From: SIG673 sp045638685
Lineage (GTDB): Bacteria; Bacillota; Clostridia; Oscillospirales; CAG-272
Assembly: GCA_045638685.1 (NCBI GenBank)
Contig: JAZUBT010000026.1
Span: 1 to 64,000 of the forward strand
Direction of reading: 5' to 3'
DNA: 64,000 nt
A program made the translations under genes and the position numbers. This document shows, piece by piece, positions 32,806 through 41,377 of the stretch (the first letter of the stretch is position 1; every line of letters starts with the position of its first letter). The notes below the pieces were generated by a model, which saw only the letters and a program-made list of their open reading frames with translations, searched no databases and had not been told where the DNA came from.

Positions 32806-34005
32806 TTAGTTTGTGTAGTTGTCAAAGTAGCCCTGAACAAGTACAACGGGGGTTCCCTTGTCTCCCGAACCGCTTGTAAGGTCGCAGAGAGAACCGATAA
32901 GATCGGTAAGCTGACGGGGAGTGGTTCCCTGAGCAGCCATTTTACCGACAAGGCTTCCGTCTTTTGCCTTTATGCTGTCGGAAATCGCCTTTTTAAGAGC
33001 TTCTCCGGAGAGATTCTTGAAATCGTTGTCGGCGAGGTACTTAAGCTTAAGCTCGTTTGGAGTACCGATAAGTCCGTCGGTAAATGCGGGAGAAACGACC
33101 GGGTCTGCAAGCTCCCAAATCTTGCCCTTGGGATCCTTGAATGCTCCGTCTCCGTAAATCATAACCTCAACGTGCTTTCCGGTTGCCTTCATTACGCGGT
33201 CCTGAACGTCGAGAACGAAGGGCTGACAGTCGGGGGGGAAGAGCTTAATGGAGGTCTCGGTAGATTTGTTGGAGCCGAGGAGTCCGTACTTTTCGTTGTA
33301 TCCGCTGTCGTTTACGGGAGCGGTGAGAATGTCGTCAAGTCCTAAGACTATTCTTGCGCCTCCGTCCTTAAGAAGACGCTTAGAGCGGGATCTGGTGTGT
33401 ATATCGCAGGTGAGAACGACGTCGGTGTAGTCGAGAATAGCCTTCGCGTTGTTCGCAAAGATTATCTCTACCTCCGCACCGCACTCGCGGATAAGGTCGG
33501 AGTAGTACTGAACGTAGTCAACGCCGGTGAACTCAAGCTTCTGAACGCCGAAAATCTCGCGGTAGCGTTCAAGAGAAAGCACGTCAGAATAAGGGTTTAT
33601 ACCCGCGGCGTCTATCAAATCCCAGGTTGCAAGGTGGTTTCCTACCTCGTCGGAGGGATAGCTTAACATAAGAACAATTTTCTTAGCTCCCTTTGCGATA
33701 CCCTTAAGACAGATGGAAAATCTGTTACGGGAAAGAATGGGGAATATAACACCGACGGTTTCTCCGCCGAGCTTTTTCCGAACGTCCTCCGCAATGTCGT
33801 CAACCGTAGCGTAGTTACCTTGTGCGCGGGCGACTATTGACTCGGTTACCGAAATAACGTCGCGGTCGCGGAGAGCAAAGCCTTCGCATTCGGCAGCCTC
33901 CAGTACGCTGTCAGCTACGATTTTTGCAAGATTGTCGCCTTCTCTGATGATAGGGCAACGAATACCTCTTGAAACTGTTCCTACTTTTCTCATGTTCTGG
34001 TCCAT
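32806..34005 (-). CDS. CofE-like (F420-0) gamma-glutamyl ligase family protein
   Basis: 399-aa protein of the coenzyme F420-0:L-glutamate ligase family. Motifs include the N-terminal DRDVISVTESIVARAQG and the central MLSYPSDEVGNHLATWDLID region. Homologues occur in many Clostridia that are not known to make F420, so the substrate here is uncertain; addition of glutamate to another carboxylate is the natural guess. It is the first gene of a two-gene operon with guaA. No other F420 gene is in the window. Confidence 0.72.
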   Translation of the reverse strand: MDQNMRKVGTVSRGIRCPIIREGDNLAKIVADSVLEAAECEGFALRDRDVISVTESIVARAQGNYATVDDIAEDVRKKLGGETVGVIFPILSRNRFSICLKGIAKGAKKIVLMLSYPSDEVGNHLATWDLIDAAGINPYSDVLSLERYREIFGVQKLEFTGVDYVQYYSDLIRECGAEVEIIFANNAKAILDYTDVVLTCDIHTRSRSKRLLKDGGARIVLGLDDILTAPVNDSGYNEKYGLLGSNKSTETSIKLFPPDCQPFVLDVQDRVMKATGKHVEVMIYGDGAFKDPKGKIWELADPVVSPAFTDGLIGTPNELKLKYLADNDFKNLSGEALKKAISDSIKAKDGSLVGKMAAQGTTPRQLTDLIGSLCDLTSGSGDKGTPVVLVQGYFDNYTN

Positions 34006-34081
34006 TTTACTCTGTTCCTTCTTTTTAGAAAAATTTAACTATTTAATGGTGGTGATAAGACAGCACTCCAATAACAGTATA

Positions 34082-34110
34082 ATTATATCATATCCAAATT
34101 AAAAAGTAAA
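34082..34110 (-). promoter_or_regulatory. Promoter of the ligase-guaA operon
   Basis: Minus-strand -35 TTTACT, 17-bp spacer, perfect -10 TATAAT. Confidence 0.7.
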
Positions 34111-34262
34111 TACCTTTCGTAAAAAAATATTCGTATTTTTTAATTTCACCATATTGGTAAAAAAGTATGTTGTCGCTCACCTGTTTTTTTGGTAACTTTT
34201 TATGTTAAGGCGAAAAAACAGCACGGTGTAAACCGGGTAGAATACAAATTTTATGAAATCAC

Positions 34263-34291
34263 TTGAATTTTTGCTGGAAATATGATAAAAT
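34263..34291 (+). promoter_or_regulatory. Promoter of the ECF sigma operon
   Basis: -35 TTGAAT, 17-bp spacer, -10 TAAAAT, about 45 bp before the GTG start. Confidence 0.6.
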
Positions 34292-34336
34292 ATTCGTGAT
34301 GTACTTTAAAAATAACGAAAGGAGGACTTTTTTCGG

Positions 34337-34843
34337 GTGAAGGAATTTGAGGAAATATATAGAACGTATTATAAAGACGTTTACAGGTTTCTTTTTAAAA
34401 CCTCGGGCGGAAACCACGAGCTTGCCGAGGAGCTTACTCAGGACACCTTTTACGAGGCGTACCGTTCTTTTCACAGATACAACGGCAGCTGTTCGATACT
34501 GACTTGGCTCTGCGCGATAGGAAAAAACCTTTGGTTTCACTATCTGCGTAAGCACAAAAATACCACGCTGAAGCTTGAAGCGCTTGAGGAAACGCTGTGC
34601 GACGATTACGAAAAAACGCCTGAAGCGTGCGCGGAACGATCCGAAAAAAGCTCCAAAATACGAAAAGCGATAGAATCGCTTAAGCCAAAGCACCGTGAGA
34701 TAGTTCTGCTCCGTGCCGCGGGCGACATCTCCTTTGCGGAGATAGCAAAAATAATGAATATTACCGAAAGCTCGGCGAAGGTTATCTTTTTCCGCGCTAA
34801 AAATCACATTAAGGAGAAGCTTGAAAATGAAGGATTTTTTTGA
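34337..34843 (+). CDS. ECF-type RNA polymerase sigma factor
   Basis: 168 aa with sigma region 2 (YYKDVYRFLFKTSGGNHELAEE, then LTQDTFYEAYRSF) and region 4 (LKPKHREIVLLRAAGDISFA, then EIAKIMNITESSAKV). There is no region 3, as expected for group IV sigma factors. The start is GTG at 34337 with GGAGG upstream. It overlaps the anti-sigma gene by 17 nt, indicating stoichiometric co-translation. The target promoters are unknown. Confidence 0.92.
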   Translation: MKEFEEIYRTYYKDVYRFLFKTSGGNHELAEELTQDTFYEAYRSFHRYNGSCSILTWLCAIGKNLWFHYLRKHKNTTLKLEALEETLCDDYEKTPEACAERSEKSSKIRKAIESLKPKHREIVLLRAAGDISFAEIAKIMNITESSAKVIFFRAKNHIKEKLENEGFF

Positions 34844-35147
34844 GAATAACTGCGATATAGTCGAAAATCTTTTGCCGATTTACGCCGACGGGGGCTGCTC
34901 GGACAAAACGGGGAAGCTGATAAGAAAGCACCTTGACGTCTGTCCGAAATGCCGTAAGTATCTTAAAACGGTAAAGAAAAGCAGCAAAAAAACGGTAAGC
35001 GAGGATATTCCGGATTCCGTTCCGGATTACAAGGCGCTCAGCAAAAAAATCAAGCACCGCCGCGCTTTGTACACGTCTATTATTACCTCGGCGTTTATTC
35101 TTCTCGTTGCGGGAGACGTTATTTACTTTTTAACAAATGATAAATGA
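34827..35147 (+). CDS. Zinc-finger anti-sigma factor
   Basis: 106 aa from the ATG at 34827 with AAGGAG upstream. The N-terminal zf-HC2/ZAS domain has H35, C39 and C42 (HLDVCPKC), with C24 a possible fourth ligand. One transmembrane helix lies near the C-terminus (about residues 80-99), leaving only a short tail outside. It should hold the ECF sigma factor at the membrane until a signal arrives. The absent extracytoplasmic domain suggests sensing by the zinc site or by a partner. Confidence 0.82.
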   Translation: MKDFFENNCDIVENLLPIYADGGCSDKTGKLIRKHLDVCPKCRKYLKTVKKSSKKTVSEDIPDSVPDYKALSKKIKHRRALYTSIITSAFILLVAGDVIYFLTNDK

Positions 35148-36048
35148 GCATTATTCCGCCTGCCGCCTTTGTCCCTTTGAATGTGGCGTAGATAGAAGAT
35201 TGTCTGTGGGAAGATGCGGTCAGGGTACGGAAATGAGGGTTGCCCTCGCGTATCCGCATCTTTGGGAAGAGCCGTGTCTTTCGGGGCAGGGACTTGAAGA
35301 GCCGATAAAAGGTTCGGGAACCGTCTTTTTCGTTGGTTGCTCGCTTAAATGCGTTTACTGTCAAAACGCAAGGATAAGCAGGAAAATCTCGACTGCGGGT
35401 GAGGTCTTGACGGCGGAAAAGCTTGCCGATGAGTTTTTAAGACTCCAGTCTCTCGGCGTGCATAACATAAACCTCGTAACCGCAGCTCATTTTGTTCCCG
35501 AAATTGTAAAGAGCATAGAAACGGCGAGAAAATGTGGCCTGAAACTTCCGATAGTATATAACAGCAGCGGATACGAAAGCGAAAAAACACTTGCCATGCT
35601 AAACGGGTATATTGATATTTATATGCCCGACTTTAAATATTTTTCGGAAAGAATATCGTCCCTTTATTCGGGAGCTTCAAATTATCCGGTAGTTTGCCGT
35701 AAGGCGATAAACACGATGTGGAGGCAGTGCGGAGAACCGAGATTTGACGAAAAGGGCTTTATGCTTTCGGGGGTAATTGTAAGACACCTCGTTTTGCCTG
35801 GCTCAGATGCCGATTCAAGGAAGATACTCTCTCTTTTACATGAGGATTTCGGGGAGACGGGGATAGTTCTTTCGCTTATGAGCCAATATACTCCCATGCC
35901 CGATATGCCGTACCCCGAGCTTACCGAAAGACTGCCGAGGAGAGCGTATTTAAGAGTTTTGGAGCGCGCTGAAGAATTAAAATTTAAATACCTTTATACA
36001 CAAAGCGGAGAAGCGGCGCACGAGAGCTTTATACCGGAATTTAAGTAA
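35137..36048 (+). CDS. Radical SAM protein, PflX/pyruvate formate-lyase activase-like
   Basis: 303-aa radical S-adenosylmethionine protein. The [4Fe-4S] ligands are C68, C72 and C75 in GCSLKCVYCQN. Additional N-terminal Cys residues C9, C12, C16 and C27 are typical of the PflX-like branch (COG1313). The ATG overlaps the anti-sigma gene by 11 nt with no separate ribosome site, so it is translationally coupled to the sigma/anti-sigma pair. No glycyl-radical enzyme lies next to it, so its target is unknown. Confidence 0.85.
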   Translation: MINEHYSACRLCPFECGVDRRLSVGRCGQGTEMRVALAYPHLWEEPCLSGQGLEEPIKGSGTVFFVGCSLKCVYCQNARISRKISTAGEVLTAEKLADEFLRLQSLGVHNINLVTAAHFVPEIVKSIETARKCGLKLPIVYNSSGYESEKTLAMLNGYIDIYMPDFKYFSERISSLYSGASNYPVVCRKAINTMWRQCGEPRFDEKGFMLSGVIVRHLVLPGSDADSRKILSLLHEDFGETGIVLSLMSQYTPMPDMPYPELTERLPRRAYLRVLERAEELKFKYLYTQSGEAAHESFIPEFK

Positions 36049-36115
36049 AAGCTGAAATCGGAACGCGGATAGTCGGTGAAAATAACGGTTAAATTTAAAT
36101 ATTTTTTGAATGTTA

Positions 36116-36144
36116 TTGACAAATAATTGTAAATATGTTATTAT
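36116..36144 (+). promoter_or_regulatory. Promoter of the riboswitch-ATPase transcript
   Basis: Perfect -35 TTGACA, 17-bp spacer, -10 TATTAT; the transcript would begin a few bases before the aptamer. Confidence 0.85.
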
Positions 36145-36149
36145 ATACA

Positions 36150-36306
36150 TACTCATAGGGGAGTAGATGGCACTTTATACAGTGTGGCTATCCGTCATCA
36201 CGGATTTAACGCCCGGATAGCCTTAATTATTGAGACTTATGTAAGCAAAGCCGTGCTTTTAGCTTAACTTCCCGTTATGCGTGGCTTTGCCGCGCATTTG
36301 TTTTTT
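36150..36306 (+). ncRNA. yybP-ykoY (manganese) riboswitch
   Basis: The aptamer has paired ends CATAGG (36154) and CTTATG (36236), the signature loop GGGGAGTAG (36158-36166), CCGTCATCA and the closing TGAGAC. A long hairpin GGCTATCCG/CGGATAGCC lies between them. Downstream is an expression platform. A terminator stem ATGCGTGGC/GCCGCGCAT (36277-36297) with T6 competes with the alternative pairing GCAAAGCC (36245-36252)/GGCTTTGC (36283-36290). In known members Mn2+ stabilises the aptamer and turns expression on; here ligand binding would favour the anti-terminator. Confidence 0.88.
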
Positions 36307-36343
36307 ATAAACGGAGTTAAAAAATTTTTATTGGAGGAATGCT

Positions 36344-39034
36344 ATGAAATTTTATTCAGCAGACAAGGAAACCGTCTTAAAGCATGTCGGCTCGACACCG
36401 AACGGTCTTTCGTCCGAGGAAGCGGAAAAGCGACTTGCCGAAAACGGTAAAAACAAGCTTGCGGAAGGCAAGAAGGAAAGTCTTTTACGCCGCTTTTTGA
36501 AGCAGCTTGCGGAGCCTATGACAATCATTCTTTTGGTTGCTGCGGCTATCTCGGCGGGTGTAGAAATCTATAACGGGGTATCGGCGGGACACTGGGAGTT
36601 CCCTGCGGACGTCGTAATCATTCTCGCGGTTGTTATTATCAACGCGGTTCTCGGAGTTCTTCAGGAAAGTAAGGCTGAAAAAGCGATTGAAGCCTTGCAG
36701 GAAATCGCGGCCGCAACGTCAAAGGTAATCCGCGACGAAAAGCAGATTTCAGTCAGAAGCGAGGATCTCGTCGTTGGAGACGTTATACTGCTTGAAGCAG
36801 GAGATTCGGTTCCCGCAGACGCGAGAATTATAGAATGTGCGTCTATGAAAATAGAGGAGGCGGCGCTTACCGGAGAATCGGTTCCGGTTGACAAGACCGC
36901 TACGGCTATTGCGCTCGGTGAAAACGGAGACGTTCCGCTCGGAGACCGCAAAAATATGGTATTTATGGGCTCTACCGTGGTTTACGGACGCGGTAAGGCT
37001 GTCGTTTGCTCAACGGGTATGGATACCGAAATGGGTAAAATCGCCGACGCGCTCGCGAAGGCTCAGGAGGGAAAAACGCCTCTGCAAATCAAGCTTGCGG
37101 GTCTTTCCAAAATTCTTACCTATCTTGTAATAGGTATCTGTGTTTTGATTTTCGGCGTTCAGCTTATACGTAACGGCTTTGGATTTGAGACGGTTCTCAG
37201 CTCCTTTATGCTCGCTATTTCTCTTGCGGTCGCGGCAATTCCCGAGGGACTTGCTACCGTTGTTACCATAGTGCTGTCTATCGGCGTTACGAATATGTCA
37301 AAGAGAAACGCTATCATTCGTAAGCTGACGGCGGTTGAAACTCTCGGCTGTACGCAAATTATCTGCTCCGATAAAACGGGAACTCTTACACAAAATAAAA
37401 TGACCGTTGTTGACCATTACGGAGACGACGAGAAGCTTCTCGCAAATGCGATGTCGCTTTGCTCCGACGCTGAATTTGATTCCGAAGCGAAAACCGCGGT
37501 CGGCGAGCCCACGGAATGTGCTCTCGTTAACTATGCGGAAAAGCTGGGACTTTCCAAGAATGAGCAAAAGAACGAGTATGTGAGAATCGGAGAGGTTCCC
37601 TTTGATTCCGGCAGAAAGATGATGTCCACGGTTCACAGAAAAGCGGACGGCTCGCTTGTTCAGTTTACCAAGGGTGCGCCGGATGAGGTGCTTAAAAGAT
37701 GCGCAAGAGCGCTTATTAACGGCGTCGAAATCGAAATGAACGACGAAATCCGCGCCGATATCTTAAAAGCTAATAAGACGATGGCAGACAAGGCGCTCCG
37801 CGTGCTTTCCGTTTCAATGAAGAAGCTCTCCGCAGAGCCTGCCGAATACACTCCGGACGCGGTTGAAAACGACCTTTGCTTTATTGGACTTGTAGGTATG
37901 ATAGACCCCGTTCGCCCCGAGGTTAAGCCGGCTATTGACGAATGCCGTTCTGCGGGCATACGTCCCATTATGATCACCGGAGACCACAAGGATACCGCGG
38001 TTGCTATCGCAATGCAGCTTGGTATTATTTCTTCTCCCTCTGAGGCTATTACGGGAGCAGAGCTTGACTCTATTTCCGACGAGGATTTCGAAACGGCGGT
38101 TGAAAAATACTCCGTTTACGCCCGCGTTCAGCCCGAGCATAAAACGAGAATCGTTAACGCATGGCGTAAAAAAGGCAAGGTTACCGCTATGACGGGCGAC
38201 GGAGTTAACGACGCGCCCTCTATCAAAAATGCCGACATCGGCGTCGGTATGGGTATAACGGGTACAGACGTTACCAAAAACGTTGCGCATATGGTTCTCG
38301 CGGACGATAACTTTGCTACAATAGTTTCGGCGGTTGGCGAGGGCAGACGTATTTATGACAACATTCGTAAGGCCATACAGTTCCTTCTTGCCTCCAACCT
38401 TTCCGAGGTGCTTTCAATATTCTTCGCAACCCTCATAGGCTTCTCGATATTCCAGCCTGTTCAGCTTCTCTGGATTAACCTTATCACCGACTGCTTCCCC
38501 GCTCTTGCGCTTGGTATGGAAAAGCCTGAGGCGGACGTTATGAAGCGCCAGCCGCGTGATTCCAGAGAGGGAATCTTCGCGGGCGGTCTCGGAGCAGCGG
38601 TCGCGTATCAGGGCGTTTTGGTAACGGCTATCACGCTTATTTCCTATTTTATCGGTACAAAGATTCTTGCGCAGGCAGGACACGCCGAAGCAATTAAAGC
38701 GGGAACCTATACGGCAGAAATGCTCGGTACGTCCATGGCATTCCTGACGCTTTCGATGTGTGAGATTTTCCACGCCTTCAATATGCGCTCGCTTAAAGGC
38801 TCGATTTTCAAAATTAAGGGCCAGAACAAATGGCTTTGGGGCGCGGGAGTGTTATCCTTCTTAATGACGACCGTCGTTGTAGAGGTTGATTTCCTCGCAA
38901 AAGCCTTTGAGCTTGCTCACCTTAACCTTACCGAGTACGCTATCGCTATGGGACTTGCGATACTTATTATTCCGATAGTCGAGTGCGTAAAGCTTGTACA
39001 GAGACTTTTAGCAAAGCGTAAAGCAACGAAATAA
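36344..39034 (+). CDS. P2-type cation-transporting ATPase (Ca2+/Mn2+)
   Basis: 896-aa P-type ATPase of the SERCA/PMR1 type. The phosphorylated Asp is D343 in CSDKTGTLTQNKM. The actuator loop is LTGESVPV, the hinge GDGVNDAPSIKNADIG, and the membrane ion-binding motif AIPEGLATV. About ten transmembrane helices are expected. A strong GGAGG site precedes the ATG. Its leader is a Mn2+-type riboswitch, so I infer that it exports Mn2+, possibly along with Ca2+. Single-gene transcript ended by the terminator at 39041. Confidence 0.95.
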   Translation: MKFYSADKETVLKHVGSTPNGLSSEEAEKRLAENGKNKLAEGKKESLLRRFLKQLAEPMTIILLVAAAISAGVEIYNGVSAGHWEFPADVVIILAVVIINAVLGVLQESKAEKAIEALQEIAAATSKVIRDEKQISVRSEDLVVGDVILLEAGDSVPADARIIECASMKIEEAALTGESVPVDKTATAIALGENGDVPLGDRKNMVFMGSTVVYGRGKAVVCSTGMDTEMGKIADALAKAQEGKTPLQIKLAGLSKILTYLVIGICVLIFGVQLIRNGFGFETVLSSFMLAISLAVAAIPEGLATVVTIVLSIGVTNMSKRNAIIRKLTAVETLGCTQIICSDKTGTLTQNKMTVVDHYGDDEKLLANAMSLCSDAEFDSEAKTAVGEPTECALVNYAEKLGLSKNEQKNEYVRIGEVPFDSGRKMMSTVHRKADGSLVQFTKGAPDEVLKRCARALINGVEIEMNDEIRADILKANKTMADKALRVLSVSMKKLSAEPAEYTPDAVENDLCFIGLVGMIDPVRPEVKPAIDECRSAGIRPIMITGDHKDTAVAIAMQLGIISSPSEAITGAELDSISDEDFETAVEKYSVYARVQPEHKTRIVNAWRKKGKVTAMTGDGVNDAPSIKNADIGVGMGITGTDVTKNVAHMVLADDNFATIVSAVGEGRRIYDNIRKAIQFLLASNLSEVLSIFFATLIGFSIFQPVQLLWINLITDCFPALALGMEKPEADVMKRQPRDSREGIFAGGLGAAVAYQGVLVTAITLISYFIGTKILAQAGHAEAIKAGTYTAEMLGTSMAFLTLSMCEIFHAFNMRSLKGSIFKIKGQNKWLWGAGVLSFLMTTVVVEVDFLAKAFELAHLNLTEYAIAMGLAILIIPIVECVKLVQRLLAKRKATK

Positions 39035-39040
39035 AAATAA

Positions 39041-39069
39041 AAAACGGATGCGTATGCGTCCGTTTTTTT
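39041..39069 (+). terminator. Terminator of the ATPase gene
   Basis: Stem AAAACGGA/TCCGTTTT followed by T-rich sequence. Confidence 0.75.
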
Positions 39070-39190
39070 CATATTGTTTTGGAGTAAAAAATTATTAAAA
39101 GATTTTCTTACGTAAATCACGTAAACCCGACTGTTTTTGGCAAAAGTGGGCGGGATTTTGAGTTTTTTGAATATTTTTGTGTTTTTTCTC

Positions 39191-39218
39191 TTGATTTTTT
39201 TGTTTTTTATGCTATACT
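39191..39218 (+). promoter_or_regulatory. Promoter of the DUF1508 gene
   Basis: -35 TTGATT, 16-bp spacer, -10 TATACT. Confidence 0.7.
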
Positions 39219-39273
39219 TATATTAAGGACAATTAGTTTGACCAAATTTACAGAAAGAAAAGAGGTATTTATT

Positions 39274-39672
39274 ATGGGATATTTCGTTATGAAAAAGACA
39301 CCTACCGGATACAATTTCAGTCTGTTTGCTTCGAACAAGCAGAAAATTGCGGTAGCATCGGGAGTTTACGCATCTAAGGCAACCTGCCAGAAGGGTATTG
39401 CAAGCATTAAGGTTAACGCCGTTAAGTGCGTAAACGATAATAAAATCGAGGATCAGACACTTAAAGAGTGGGAGAAGAAAACCTGCCCGAAGTTTGAGAT
39501 TTACTTCGATAAAGCGGGACTTTACCGCTACCGTCTTATCGCCGCTAACGGCGAGAGTATCGCGATGAGCGAGGAGGGCTACAAGTCAAAGAGCGGATGT
39601 GTAAACGGAATCAAGTCCGTTGCTCAGAACGCGCCCGATGCCGAGACCATCGACGAGACTGTTGAGAAATAA
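39274..39672 (+). CDS. DUF1508 (YegP-like) double-repeat protein
   Basis: 132 aa from the ATG at 39274, which has AGAGG upstream; codons before it are unlikely to be translated. It holds two DUF1508 repeats, one near YNFSLFASNKQKIAVASGVY and one near RYRLIAANGESIAMSEEGY. Each folds as a small beta-beta-beta-alpha unit. The family is widespread and its role is unknown. The codons are strongly biased (AAG/AAC/GTT-rich, few rare codons), and a good promoter and terminator bracket the gene, so it is probably highly expressed. Confidence 0.85.
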   Translation: MGYFVMKKTPTGYNFSLFASNKQKIAVASGVYASKATCQKGIASIKVNAVKCVNDNKIEDQTLKEWEKKTCPKFEIYFDKAGLYRYRLIAANGESIAMSEEGYKSKSGCVNGIKSVAQNAPDAETIDETVEK

Positions 39673-39690
39673 GCTTTAAAATACATAAAA

Positions 39691-39731
39691 GGCTTAGTTA
39701 AACGAATTTTCGCTTGACTAAGTCTTTTTTT
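39691..39731 (+). terminator. Terminator of the DUF1508 gene
   Basis: Stem GGCTTAGT/ACTAAGTC (one G-T pair) followed by seven T. Confidence 0.85.
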
Positions 39732-39841
39732 CTTCGATATGATGTGAAAACAGGTTTTTTCTGCTTAAAATAAGCTATGTAAATTATATTCATAATATTA
39801 CAGATATTTTTTAATAAAATTATTGTACACTTAAAATAGGA

Positions 39842-39914
39842 AGCTTTAATAATTAAGGCTGTCGGGCATTCAAGCTTTGATGACGGATAGCCGCACCGCG
39901 TATAAGTTAAAGCT
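39842..39914. repeat. Inverted, decayed copy of the Mn2+ riboswitch core
   Basis: On the minus strand this segment matches the riboswitch at 36170-36232. The 15-base GGCTATCCGTCATCA (39878-39892) is identical, as is the 11-base CCTTAATTATT (39848-39858), with similar sequence between. The ends pair perfectly (AGCTTTAA 39842-39849 with TTAAAGCT 39907-39914), but the signature loops GGGGAGTAG and TGAGAC are missing. It lies in the leader of the OYE-type gene, on the opposite strand to that gene. Confidence 0.7.
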
Positions 39915-39938
39915 ATAAAATAAATTAGGAGAAGCATT

Positions 39939-41255
39939 ATGACAAACAAGACGTATGAGCTTTACGGCTCCGTGCTTAAGGGTACGCAGTTTGCCGAGAA
40001 CCACGGCAGCGAGGCTTACATACCATATTCCACCGACTGTGAGACGCTTAAAAAGCCTATAAAAATCGGCGAGCATACCGCCGCTAACAGAATAGAATAT
40101 CAGCCTATGGAGGGACAGGATTCCGATTTAAACGGCACTCCCACCGAGCAGACCTTCAAAAGATATACCGAGCTTGCAAGGGGCGGCGCCGGGCTTCTCT
40201 GGTTCGAGGCGGTTTCTGTTTGTCAGGATGGAAAAAGCAACCCATATCAGCTTTGCATAACCGAGGAAAATCTCCTCGAGTTTAGGCGCCTCGTTAAGGC
40301 TATGAAGGACGCCTGTAAGGAGGCAAACGGATTTGAACCGATTATAATCATTCAGCTTAACCACTCGGGAAGATACGCAAAGCCAAGCGGTATTCCGGAG
40401 CCTATAACCGCGTACTTCAATACCGATATAGAGCAGGAGCCGAAGAGGATAGCATCCGACGAATACCTTAAGTCTCTCGTTCCGCTATTTGTAAAATCCG
40501 CTCTCCTTTCGGCAGAGGCGGGATTTGACGGAGTTGATGTAAAGGCTTGCCACAGCTACCTTATGTCAGAGCTTCTCTCCGCCTATGACAGAGAGGGGCT
40601 TTACGGCGGAGCTATTGAAAACCGCGCAAGGCTTTTTTCTGACGTAACAAAGGCGGTTTTCGACGCGCTTCCGAAAAATATGATTCGCGCGGCGAGAGTA
40701 AACGTTTACGACGGATTTAACGGGAAATACAGCTACGGTGAATCGAATGAGGGCAAGATATTTGACCTTAGCGAGGCAAACGCTATAATTGATATATTCG
40801 AGAGAAATGGCGGTCAGCTTCTTAACGTAACTATGGGAAGCCCGTACAGAAACCCCGACGTCTCCCGTCCTTACAGACCGGGACTTGACAAGCCGAAGAG
40901 CGACTCGTTATACGGACTTTACAGGCTGTGGCGCGGCGCCGACGAAATCAAAAAGGCGCACCCCGGACTTATAATAGTCAATACGGGCATTTCATTCCTC
41001 GGAGAGCACGCACCCTTTGCGGCTATGGGCGCGGCGAATGAGGGAATGACCGACTTTGTCGGCTTTGGACGCATGTCGTTTGCTTATCCCGACGTAGCGA
41101 AGGATATTCTGAGTGGCAGCTTTGATAAGAAGAAAATCTGCGTTGCCTGCGGAGGCTGCTCCACTCTTAAAAAGAACGTTCTCCGTTCCGGCTGTATAAT
41201 CCGTAACGCGTATTACAAGGAAATTTTTAGGGAGTTTCAGAAAAACGGAAAGTAA
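39939..41255 (+). CDS. Old-yellow-enzyme family NADH:flavin oxidoreductase
   Basis: 438-aa FMN-binding TIM-barrel enzyme, single domain. Substrate-binding His is in IIIQLNHSGRYAKPSG. GFDGVDVKACHSYLMSELLS is typical of the OYE/2,4-dienoyl-CoA reductase group. The C-terminus has a Cys-rich stretch (KKICVACGGCSTLKKNVLRS) that recalls the Fe-S cluster region of dienoyl-CoA reductases, but the FAD/NAD domain of those enzymes is missing. It would reduce activated C=C bonds. The natural substrate is unknown. Good GGAG site before the ATG. Confidence 0.88.
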   Translation: MTNKTYELYGSVLKGTQFAENHGSEAYIPYSTDCETLKKPIKIGEHTAANRIEYQPMEGQDSDLNGTPTEQTFKRYTELARGGAGLLWFEAVSVCQDGKSNPYQLCITEENLLEFRRLVKAMKDACKEANGFEPIIIIQLNHSGRYAKPSGIPEPITAYFNTDIEQEPKRIASDEYLKSLVPLFVKSALLSAEAGFDGVDVKACHSYLMSELLSAYDREGLYGGAIENRARLFSDVTKAVFDALPKNMIRAARVNVYDGFNGKYSYGESNEGKIFDLSEANAIIDIFERNGGQLLNVTMGSPYRNPDVSRPYRPGLDKPKSDSLYGLYRLWRGADEIKKAHPGLIIVNTGISFLGEHAPFAAMGAANEGMTDFVGFGRMSFAYPDVAKDILSGSFDKKKICVACGGCSTLKKNVLRSGCIIRNAYYKEIFREFQKNGK

Positions 41256-41377
41256 TAGGCTCTAAAGAACTGCAAAGCATAAATAATGAAAACAAAGGGC
41301 GTGAGTATCAATGTTACTTGCGCCTTTAAGTTAAAAAATGCCTAAAATAAAAGGCAGCGTTTAATTACGGAGAAAAT

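Larger units (their letters stand above)
34006..34336. other. Divergent intergenic region
   Basis: Contains the divergent promoters at 34082-34110 (-) and 34263-34291 (+). The roughly 150 bp between them are A/T-rich with no gene or structure that I can identify. Confidence 0.6.

Noticed and set aside
31756..33345. 529-codon plus-strand frame opposite guaA and the CofE-like gene
   Set aside because: Antisense shadow caused by biased codon use; it spans two clear genes, the gap between them and the guaA terminator.
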